From the NCBI GenBank assembly GCA_031278275.1, contig JAITKW010000054.1:1-5089 (forward strand): a DNA stretch of 5,089 nt, written 5' to 3'. A program made the translations under genes and the position numbers. Below the pieces are notes generated by a model. That model saw only the letters and a list, made by a program, of their open reading frames with translations. It was not told the origin of the DNA and did not search any database. This document shows positions 1-5,089 of the stretch, one piece after another. The stretch's first letter is position 1. Each line of letters begins with the position of its first letter. Source of the stretch: Candidatus Nomurabacteria bacterium (GTDB lineage: Bacteria; Patescibacteriota; Saccharimonadia; Saccharimonadales; Saccharimonadaceae).

Positions 1-1
1 T

Positions 2-1876
2 GAATTAAGTCCAGTGGTTTGGCAAAAGGTGCCGGGCGGCAAAAGTGCTGGACGTGTGCAGAGCCCGGCCGTGCGCTTGATTGTGGAGCGGGAGCGCGAA
101 ATTAACGCTTTTGATTCCAAGTTTTTATTCAAAACTACTGGCATTTTTGAAAATGATAAAGGCGAAATCAAGGCGGAATATTCCAAAAGTTTCAATGATG
201 AGCCGACTGTAACAGAGTTTTTGAAACAGTTAATCGGCGCATCGTTTGTTGTGGAGTCGGTGGCAAAATCGCCAACTTCGCGTAACCCCAGTCCGCCATT
301 CACAACCGCTTCTTTGCAGATTGAGTCCAACTCCAAGCTGGGATTTTCGTCCAAAACCACGATGAGCGCCGCTCAAGGGTTGTATCAAGCCGGAAAAATT
401 ACTTATATGCGCACCGACTCGGTTAATTTGAGTAAGCAAGCCATTGGTGAAATTGCTGGATTTATTAAGAATAATTACGGCGAAAAATATTTGAGAACCA
501 GAGTATTTTCCACCAAAAATGCTTCCGCACAAGAGGCGCATGAGGCAATTCGCCCAACGCACATCAGCGATGAAAATGTCGGCAAAAATCACTACGAAAA
601 GAAATTATACACCTTAATCCGCAATCGCACGCTCGCCACGCAAATGTCTTCGGCGAAATTAGAGAAAACTATTGTAAAAATTACAACGCCTAAGGCTGGC
701 GGGTTTTTTGAAGCTAAAGGCGAAATAATTTTATTTGATGGCTTTTTGAAAGTTTATGGCAAAACCAAAGAGTTGGATTTACCCAACTTAAAGCAGGGCG
801 ATCGGCTGTCCAGCCAAGAAATCATCGCCCGACAAACTTTTGCCAAACCTCCCGCCAGATACACAGAGGGAAGTTTGGTGAAAAAGTTGGAAGAGTTGGG
901 GATTGGACGACCCAGCACTTATGCCACTATTTTGAATACTATCCAAACGCGTGGTTATGTCAAAAAAGGCATTTCTGAGGGAAAAGAACGTGAAATAATT
1001 CAACTAATCTTGGTTAAATCTGGCATCAAAAGAACTTTGGTTAAAGAAAAATCTGGCGCGAATAAAGGCAAATTAGTTCCCGATCCAGTCGGTATGGTGC
1101 TTAGCGATTTTCTGACCGCCAATTTTGACCAAATAGTTAATTATGGTTTTACTGCCAAAGTGGAAAAAGATTTTGATAAAATCGCTGATCGCAAAGAGAG
1201 TAAAGTGCAGATGTTAAAGCGATTTTATGCGCCGTTTCATCAGTTAGTGGAAAAGTCCGCTGATGTAAAACGCTGGACTAAAGCTCGTGAGCTGGGCATT
1301 GACCCCAAAACTGGCAAAATGATTTATGCCAAAGTCGGCCGCAAAGGCGAATACCTGCAAGTCGGCGAAGTTGAAAAGGGTAGCAAAGAAAAACCCCGTT
1401 TTGCGCCCATACCCGAAGGCGAAAACGTAGAAACTATTTCATTTGAATCGGCCTTAGCGCAATTAGCTTTGCCGGCACTACCGAGAACGCTCGGTGAAGT
1501 TGATGGCACAGAATTGATAGCCGCCAACGGGCCGTTTGGGCCGTTTTTGAAAGCCGGAAAATACAATATCAGTCTTAAAAATGACGACCCTTACACTATT
1601 TCTTTGGCGAGAGCCACCGAGCTATACGAAGAAAAAAGGGCGAGCATTATTGCCGATTTTGGCGAAGTGATGGTTATTAACGGCGCTTATGGCCCTTATA
1701 TTAAAGGGGCGGGTCGCCGAAATCATGTAAAAATACCCAAAAGTATTGACCCCAAAAGTATTTCCGAAAAACTGGCGCTCAAGATGTTATCCGAGAAAAA
1801 AACTAGTAAAACTGCTAAGCGGAAAAATCCACGCCAAAAAAGTAGGCGAAAACCTGCCAAAAAACTTAAGGTTTAA
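2..1876 (+). CDS. topA: DNA topoisomerase I (type IA), 5'-truncated by the window edge
   Basis: Relaxes negatively supercoiled DNA by cutting one strand through a 5'-phosphotyrosine link; cytoplasmic and normally essential. The frame is open from base 2, and the residues before the GTG at 14 (ELSP) already match the family, so that GTG is internal and not the start. About 130-150 N-terminal residues, including the metal-binding Toprim domain, lie upstream. Counting from base 2 as residue 1, visible motifs are: SAGRVQS (about 15-21); the catalytic tyrosine in ITYMRTDS (Tyr135, bases 404-406); AHEAIRPT (179-186); and the LEELGIGRPSTYATI block (about 296-310). Residues 425-600 hold three Topo C-terminal repeats, each with a glycine/aromatic core (GRKGEY, GPFGPF, GAYGPY). 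The last 27 residues are Lys/Arg-rich. The in-window part contains no cysteine, so the C-terminal zinc ribbons of E. coli TopA are absent. The gene ends in TAA with no clear terminator. Family assignment is secure. Confidence 0.97.
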   Translation, partial: ELSPVVWQKVPGGKSAGRVQSPAVRLIVEREREINAFDSKFLFKTTGIFENDKGEIKAEYSKSFNDEPTVTEFLKQLIGASFVVESVAKSPTSRNPSPPFTTASLQIESNSKLGFSSKTTMSAAQGLYQAGKITYMRTDSVNLSKQAIGEIAGFIKNNYGEKYLRTRVFSTKNASAQEAHEAIRPTHISDENVGKNHYEKKLYTLIRNRTLATQMSSAKLEKTIVKITTPKAGGFFEAKGEIILFDGFLKVYGKTKELDLPNLKQGDRLSSQEIIARQTFAKPPARYTEGSLVKKLEELGIGRPSTYATILNTIQTRGYVKKGISEGKEREIIQLILVKSGIKRTLVKEKSGANKGKLVPDPVGMVLSDFLTANFDQIVNYGFTAKVEKDFDKIADRKESKVQMLKRFYAPFHQLVEKSADVKRWTKARELGIDPKTGKMIYAKVGRKGEYLQVGEVEKGSKEKPRFAPIPEGENVETISFESALAQLALPALPRTLGEVDGTELIAANGPFGPFLKAGKYNISLKNDDPYTISLARATELYEEKRASIIADFGEVMVINGAYGPYIKGAGRRNHVKIPKSIDPKSISEKLALKMLSEKKTSKTAKRKNPRQKSRRKPAKKLKV

Positions 1877-1915
1877 TACAATAAAAGAATATAATAAAAA
1901 GTTTTATAAAATCTA

Positions 1916-1945
1916 TTGCGCATCTTTGAAAATATATGTTATACT
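1916..1945 (+). promoter_or_regulatory. candidate distal promoter (extended -10) for the sigma-r4/HARE gene
   Basis: TATACT at 1940-1945 is preceded by TGT (1937-1939), an extended -10 form. The -35 candidate TTGCGC (1916-1921) matches consensus at only three of six positions, with an 18-base spacer. It lies in the AT-rich gap after topA, about 100 bases before the GTG start. AT-rich DNA gives such matches by chance, so support is modest. Confidence 0.3.
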
Positions 1946-1954
1946 TCATGTAAT

Positions 1955-1970
1955 AGTAAAGTTGTTTACT
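1955..1970 (+). repeat. perfect 6-bp dyad upstream of the proximal promoter
   Basis: AGTAAA-GTTG-TTTACT is a perfect inverted repeat with a 4-base loop. It ends three bases before the TTGACA -35 box. No T-run follows, so it does not look like a terminator of topA; a regulator-binding site is possible. The arms are short and AT-rich, so chance is not excluded. Confidence 0.35.
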
Positions 1971-1972
1971 TA

Positions 1973-2000
1973 TTGACATAACACAATATTATGTTAAAAT
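1973..2000 (+). promoter_or_regulatory. proximal sigma-70-type promoter for the sigma-r4/HARE gene
   Basis: A consensus -35 box TTGACA (1973-1978) and a -10 box TAAAAT (1995-2000) are separated by 16 bases. TG at 1992-1993 forms an extended -10. A start near 2006-2008 would give a leader of about 35 bases carrying the Shine-Dalgarno sequence. This is the best promoter match in the window. Its spacer contains a dyad (1976-1994), which suggests it may be regulated. Confidence 0.6.
1976..1994 (+). promoter_or_regulatory. possible operator: dyad inside the promoter spacer
   Basis: ACATAA (1976-1981) and TTATGT (1989-1994) form a perfect inverted repeat with a 7-base centre. It overlaps the end of the -35 box and fills the spacer up to the -10 box. 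A protein bound here would block RNA polymerase. Autoregulation by the downstream DNA-binding protein is an inference only. Confidence 0.35.
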
Positions 2001-2026
2001 TGTAGCGAAGTATATTAAATAATCAC

Positions 2027-2036
2027 GAAGGGAGAT
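2027..2036 (+). promoter_or_regulatory. Shine-Dalgarno site that decides the GTG start at 2043
   Basis: GAAGGGAGAT lies here, with GGAG at 2031-2034, eight bases before GTG 2043. An ATG at 2035 overlaps this site but is in another frame and leads to no plausible protein, so GTG 2043 is the supported start. Confidence 0.75.
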
Positions 2037-2042
2037 GGTCAA

Positions 2043-3086
2043 GTGGACGCTAGCCATAGTACTAATTCAGAAATTATTAAAAAAGCAATCGATGGGTTGC
2101 TTGGTGTGGTTGAGCAACCCAGGGAACGAGAAATTATTTCACGCCGTTTCGGCATTAACTCCCAAAAAGAAACTCTGGAACAGATTGGCGAAATGTTGAA
2201 TATCACGAGAGAGCGTGTTCGTCAGCTGGAAAAGGCGATTGTAATTCGGATTAAAATCCACGCTGAGGAGGGCAAAGTTGAGAACCTAGTGGCAGCCGAG
2301 AAACTGATTATCAGAAACCTGATTGACCTCGGCAGGGTTGCACGTACAGAAACTTTAACAAAACAGATTTACGGGCATAAGTCCACTGCTAAAGAACGTT
2401 CTGTGATTTCTTTCATCGGCGAAATGTCCTCCCAATTGTCGGTAATTTGTGACGGAGATAAATATTATCATTCCATCTGTATCGCTGAATATGGTGACGA
2501 AAAAGCCGTTCGGATGAAAGCTGATGAAATAGTCAAGACAATTACAGCGCACAAAAACCCCATGACGGCAACGGAGCTGGACGAGAAACTGGATTACCAG
2601 CATCCTGACCATATCGTAGCGATAGCTCACGTTTCCAAACAGCTTGCCACATTGGGGGGCTTATGGGGTCTTGCCAAATGGCCGTCAATCAACCCCCGCA
2701 ACATTCGCGATAAAATCTTTGTCATATTGCAAAGCAAAAAAGTCCCTATGCATTTCTCAGAAATCGCTAGAGCCATCACCGAAAGTAATTTCAAGCGAAA
2801 AAATGTCACAGTCCAAGCCATACACAATGAACTCATCAAGGACGAACGGTTCGTTTTGATCGGGCGAGGCATTTACGCGCTCAACGCATGGGGCTATTCC
2901 AGAGGCACGGTGACCGATACCATCAAAAAAGTGCTAATTGAAAACGGCGGAGTGATGGAGCGCAACGAAATAGTCAAACAGGTTTTAAGAGCCCGCCAAG
3001 TCAAAGAAACCACCGTCTTATTAAATCTTCAAGACAGAGCTGTTTTCAACAGAATTGACAAAAACAAATATGCCGTCAAAAAATAA
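2043..3086 (+). CDS. Sigma-70 region 4 / HARE-HTH multi-winged-helix DNA-binding protein
   Basis: A 347-residue probable transcription regulator. Residues 16-72 match sigma-70 region 4, the part that reads the -35 element: REREIISRRFGI (27-38), then a helix-turn-helix with recognition helix TRERVRQLE (55-63). There is no sigma region 2 or 3, so it is unlikely to be a complete sigma factor. The rest reads as serial winged-helix units: about 82-150, 155-215, 219-284 and 286-345. The third is the clearest and resembles HARE-HTH (as in the RNA polymerase delta subunit), with VPMHFSEIARAI (234-245) and the wing DERFVLIGRGIYAL (267-280). Domains 1, 2 and 4 are assigned from helix/wing rhythm and are less sure. 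It starts at GTG after a good ribosome site, 166 bases after topA, with its own promoter candidates. Likely roles are promoter-specific regulation or RNA polymerase modulation; its targets are unknown. Confidence 0.85.
   Translation: MDASHSTNSEIIKKAIDGLLGVVEQPREREIISRRFGINSQKETLEQIGEMLNITRERVRQLEKAIVIRIKIHAEEGKVENLVAAEKLIIRNLIDLGRVARTETLTKQIYGHKSTAKERSVISFIGEMSSQLSVICDGDKYYHSICIAEYGDEKAVRMKADEIVKTITAHKNPMTATELDEKLDYQHPDHIVAIAHVSKQLATLGGLWGLAKWPSINPRNIRDKIFVILQSKKVPMHFSEIARAITESNFKRKNVTVQAIHNELIKDERFVLIGRGIYALNAWGYSRGTVTDTIKKVLIENGGVMERNEIVKQVLRARQVKETTVLLNLQDRAVFNRIDKNKYAVKK
2093..2121 (+). repeat. 9-bp perfect hairpin inside the start of the sigma-r4/HARE gene
   Basis: TGGGTTGCT (2093-2101) is exactly complementary to AGCAACCCA (2113-2121), with an 11-base loop whose edges can add G-U pairs. 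The left arm can alternatively pair with AAGCAA at 2083-2088 through TTGCTT (2097-2102), so two exclusive folds exist. It sits about 50 bases into the coding region. The codons spell ordinary protein sequence (GLLGVVEQP), so an RNA role is unproven. Confidence 0.45.
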
Positions 3087-3162
3087 AATCAACATTTCTT
3101 GTACGGATTGCATGAAACCTCTTGTTTTTATGGGTAAAACGTGCGATAATGGTCATGTTTAG
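3070..3162 (+). CDS. Possible 30-residue zinc-knuckle microprotein, or +1-frame tail of the upstream gene
   Basis: This short ORF (ATG to TAG) overlaps the last 17 bases of the sigma-r4/HARE gene in the +1 frame. It carries C11-x2-C14-x10-C25-x3-H29, ending in CDNGHV, a spacing like small zinc ribbons or knuckles. The other two large genes are cysteine-poor or cysteine-free, so three Cys and one His in 20 residues is unlikely to be random. No Shine-Dalgarno is seen before ATG 3070, so translation would depend on coupling to the upstream gene. Alternatively, a frameshift at the A6 tract (3078-3083), just before the upstream stop, would append the same Cys-rich stretch to the 347-residue protein. 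A sequencing indel there would have the same effect. Its TAG is 8 bases before the next gene's ATG. It could also be chance. Confidence 0.35.
   Translation: MPSKNKINISCTDCMKPLVFMGKTCDNGHV
3122..3150 (+). promoter_or_regulatory. candidate promoter for the type IV secretion-type ATPase gene
   Basis: GATAAT (3145-3150, five of six to consensus) is preceded by TGC (3142-3144), an extended -10. TTGTTT (3122-3127) is a partial -35 at a 17-base spacer. Transcription would begin near 3157, just ahead of the ribosome site. It lies within the short Cys-rich ORF, so the ATPase gene may be read both from here and by read-through. Confidence 0.4.
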
Positions 3163-3165
3163 GGG
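3161..3165 (+). promoter_or_regulatory. Shine-Dalgarno site for the ATPase gene
   Basis: AGGGG lies five bases before ATG 3171 and supports that codon as the start. The TAG of the short upstream ORF (3160-3162) overlaps it, an arrangement that would allow coupled translation. Confidence 0.6.
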
Positions 3166-3170
3166 TGTGA

Positions 3171-5089
3171 ATGGAGATAATTTCAAGTATATTTGTGTTT
3201 TTATTGAAGCCAATTGTTTGGATTCCAGTCGTCTTGATTTTGCTATTTTTGGCTCATAAGAACTTCCAAAAAGCCCAAAAAATCAAGCCCGCATCATTTG
3301 ATAGCGTGCTACTAATGTTGGAAATCCCCAGAACCAACGACAAAAAAGAATTGGCCGCCGAACAACTTTTTGCTTCACTGCATGGCATTTTGAGAGATAA
3401 AACTGAATTGAAAAACAGCGGGGGAGTCCAAGAATATCTTAGCTTTGAGATTACATCTATGGACGGAAAAATCCGTTTCTTCGTGTGGGTGCCGAAGATT
3501 TTGCGTAGTTTTGTGGAGGGGCAGATTTACGCTCAATACCCGACCGTTCAGATTTCCGAAGCTCCAGAAGATTATGCGTTGCACCAAAAAAACCACGAAG
3601 TTTCTTGCATTTCGGAATTATCTTTAGTGGAAAATGACGCATTGCCCATCAAAACTTTTGATAATTTTGAAGTTGACCCTTTGGCTGGTATTACAGGAGC
3701 TTTAGCTAAACTGGAAACTACTGGCGAGGAGATTTGGGTGCAGATTTTGGCACGTCCGGTTTCTGATGATTGGCACAAAACTTCCGAACTTTGGATTAAA
3801 GATGTCAAAGCGGGCAAGAAAGCGTTTAACTTCGGTAATATTATTGATTTCAAATGGCTAATAGAAGTGTTGGCTGCGCTTTGGCGACCGCCTGAGGGGG
3901 GGTTGGGTGCGCCAGCAGTGCCAGTAGAATTGTCAGAAAGAGATAAAACCCGCATATCAGAAGCGGAGAAAAAAGCCAACGGACTCGGCTACCAAGTCAA
4001 AATCCGCTTGGTTTACCTTGGTAAAGATCGTGAAAACGCAAGGTTGAATATGCAAGCCATGGTTGGCTCGTTCAAACAATACAACAGCACCAACTTGAAC
4101 GGCTTCAAGATGATTGGCATGTCATTTAATCCGGACGACATTAGTGCTTACCGAGTTCGCTCTTTCACTGATACTGGTTTTGTGTTGAACATCAGCGAGC
4201 TAGCCAGTATTTTCCATCTGCCTCACACTAACGTGGAAACCCCAAATGTGGTTTGGGCTTCAAATAAGACTGCCGAACCGCCCGCCAAACTGCCGATGTT
4301 GACCGGCGACCCGACCATTGACGAAAACATCAGCGCGTTCGGGTTGACCAATTTTCGTGGTATCAATCACCAATTTGGCATGCTACGAAAAGACCGCTCG
4401 CGCCACGTTTATATTATCGGGCAAACTGGCGCTGGGAAATCTGGGCTACTGGAACTTTTTGCACTTTCGGATATTTACCACGATCAAGGGTACGCCGTTA
4501 TTGATCCGCACGGTGATTTCGCTATTAACAATCTCAATTTTATACCAGAAAGTAGGATAAAAGACGTGGTGTATTTCAACCCCAGCGACACCAAGTTTCC
4601 GGTGGCGTTCAATCCGCTGGAAATGGTTGACGAAACGCGAAAACCTAATATTTCTTCAGAGGTAATTGGCGTTTTGAAGCGAATGTTCGGCGAAAGCTGG
4701 GGCCCGAGATTGGAGCATATTTTGCGCTACACACTTTTAGCGCTATTAGACCGCCCAGAAACCACCTTGCTGGATATTCAAAGAATGCTGACCGACAAAA
4801 ACTTTCGCCGAGAAACTTTGGAATATTGCAAGGACGTAACCGTTTTGCAATTTTGGAAACAAGAGTTCGGGCAATGGTCAGAGAAGCAAGTCAATGAATC
4901 AGTGGCACCGGTACTCAATAAAGTTGGCGCATTCACAGCCAACCCCATTATCCGCAACATCATCGGGCAACCCAAAAGTTCTTTTGATATTCGCAGCCTA
5001 ATGGATGACGGGAAAATCTTAGTGGTCAACCTTTCCAAAGGTTTGATAGGGGAGGATAACGCTGGCATTTTGGGAGCATTTTTGGTCAC
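3171..5089 (+). CDS. Membrane-anchored type IV secretion/conjugation-type ATPase (VirD4/VirB4/HerA-like), 3'-truncated by the window edge
   Basis: The frame is open for 639 codons from ATG 3171 to the window end. Residues 6-28 form one hydrophobic membrane helix, followed by a basic stretch, so the bulk is probably cytoplasmic. Residues about 45-360 are a long accessory domain resembling the N-terminal region common in Patescibacterial proteins of this type. The motor domain begins near 390: Walker A GQTGAGKS (417-424, bases 4419-4442), VIDPHGDF (443-450), YFNPSD (468-473), AFNPLE (479-484), GPRLEHILRY (511-520), and NPIIRNIIGQPKSSFD (591-606) followed by GKILVVNLSKG (614-624), a likely beta strand. 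The Walker B acidic pair and C-terminal region lie beyond the window. By family, such proteins are hexameric pumps or coupling proteins that move DNA or protein substrates through a type IV secretion or conjugation channel. VirD4-like coupling protein versus VirB4-like ATPase cannot be settled here. A G7 run (3896-3902) falls in a Pro/Gly linker. Confidence 0.9.
   Translation, partial: MEIISSIFVFLLKPIVWIPVVLILLFLAHKNFQKAQKIKPASFDSVLLMLEIPRTNDKKELAAEQLFASLHGILRDKTELKNSGGVQEYLSFEITSMDGKIRFFVWVPKILRSFVEGQIYAQYPTVQISEAPEDYALHQKNHEVSCISELSLVENDALPIKTFDNFEVDPLAGITGALAKLETTGEEIWVQILARPVSDDWHKTSELWIKDVKAGKKAFNFGNIIDFKWLIEVLAALWRPPEGGLGAPAVPVELSERDKTRISEAEKKANGLGYQVKIRLVYLGKDRENARLNMQAMVGSFKQYNSTNLNGFKMIGMSFNPDDISAYRVRSFTDTGFVLNISELASIFHLPHTNVETPNVVWASNKTAEPPAKLPMLTGDPTIDENISAFGLTNFRGINHQFGMLRKDRSRHVYIIGQTGAGKSGLLELFALSDIYHDQGYAVIDPHGDFAINNLNFIPESRIKDVVYFNPSDTKFPVAFNPLEMVDETRKPNISSEVIGVLKRMFGESWGPRLEHILRYTLLALLDRPETTLLDIQRMLTDKNFRRETLEYCKDVTVLQFWKQEFGQWSEKQVNESVAPVLNKVGAFTANPIIRNIIGQPKSSFDIRSLMDDGKILVVNLSKGLIGEDNAGILGAFLV

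Noticed and set aside
14..16. GTG as the start codon of topA
   Set aside because: The codons before it (ELSP) match the conserved stretch that precedes SAGRVQS in type IA topoisomerases, and the Toprim domain is missing, so the gene begins upstream of the window.
230..592. Minus-strand ORF of 120 codons
   Set aside because: It is antisense to the conserved catalytic region of topA and matches no family I recognise.
1529..1546. Tandem 9-base repeat GGGCCGTTT twice
   Set aside because: It encodes GPFGPF, the expected core of the topoisomerase C-terminal repeat, so protein constraint explains it.
1894..1907. ATAAAA-AG-TTTTAT as a topA terminator
   Set aside because: The loop is only two bases, the stem is all A-T, and no U-run follows a stable stem.
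1746..1976. Forward ORF crossing the end of topA
   Set aside because: Most of it is an alternate frame of topA's basic tail, and the rest is AT-rich intergenic sequence without a ribosome site or motif.
3572..3979. Minus-strand ORF of 135 codons
   Set aside because: It lies entirely opposite the ATPase gene, shows no recognisable motif, and has the low-complexity Ser-rich look of an antisense shadow.
4778..5089. Minus-strand ORF reaching the window edge
   Set aside because: The forward strand here encodes conserved ATPase motifs (NPIIRNIIGQPKSSFD and LVVNLSKG), so the reverse frame is a shadow.
1..5089. CRISPR arrays, tRNA or rRNA genes, insertion sequences, alternative genetic code
   Set aside because: No spaced repeats, cloverleaf features, transposase motifs or terminal inverted repeats were seen, and no in-frame TGA occurs in the main genes.

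Overview
The window is 5,089 bases of gene-dense bacterial DNA with every gene on the + strand. It looks like a Candidate Phyla Radiation (Patescibacteria/Parcubacteria-type) chromosome. Three things point there: a type IA topoisomerase with C-terminal glycine/aromatic repeats and a lysine-rich tail instead of zinc fingers; a stand-alone sigma-70 region 4 fused to a chain of winged-helix/HARE-HTH modules; and a membrane-anchored type IV secretion-type ATPase of the style common in that group. The genetic code is standard (stops TAA, TAA and TAG, with no in-frame TGA needed). The lineage is an inference from protein style; no rRNA or tRNA is present to confirm it.

Layout. (1) Positions 2-1876 hold the 3' part of topA, DNA topoisomerase I. 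The Toprim domain lies upstream of the window. (2) Positions 1877-2042 are a very AT-rich intergenic region with two candidate promoters and two short perfect dyads, one of them inside a promoter spacer. It ends in a good Shine-Dalgarno sequence. (3) Positions 2043-3086 (GTG start) encode a 347-residue DNA-binding protein: sigma region 4 at the N-terminus, then about four winged-helix-like units including a HARE-HTH. It has no sigma region 2, so it is a probable transcription regulator and not a complete sigma factor. (4) Overlapping its end in the +1 frame, 3070-3162 is a 30-codon ORF with a zinc-knuckle-like pattern of three Cys and one His. It is either a microprotein or a frameshift-accessible tail of the regulator. 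(5) Positions 3171-5089 are the start of a large P-loop ATPase gene, open to the window edge. It has one N-terminal membrane helix, a long accessory domain, and a VirD4/VirB4/HerA-like motor with Walker A GQTGAGKS and a DPHGD motif.

How they relate. topA is a housekeeping gene that relaxes negative supercoils. The regulator has its own promoter region, and the short gaps after it (8 bases from the mini-ORF to the ATPase, 84 bases from the regulator stop) suggest at least partial co-transcription with the ATPase, although the gap also carries a plausible promoter. A functional link between regulator and ATPase is only suggested by adjacency. The main points for follow-up are the mini-ORF at the A6 tract, the dyad-flanked promoter, and a 9-bp hairpin early in the regulator's coding sequence.
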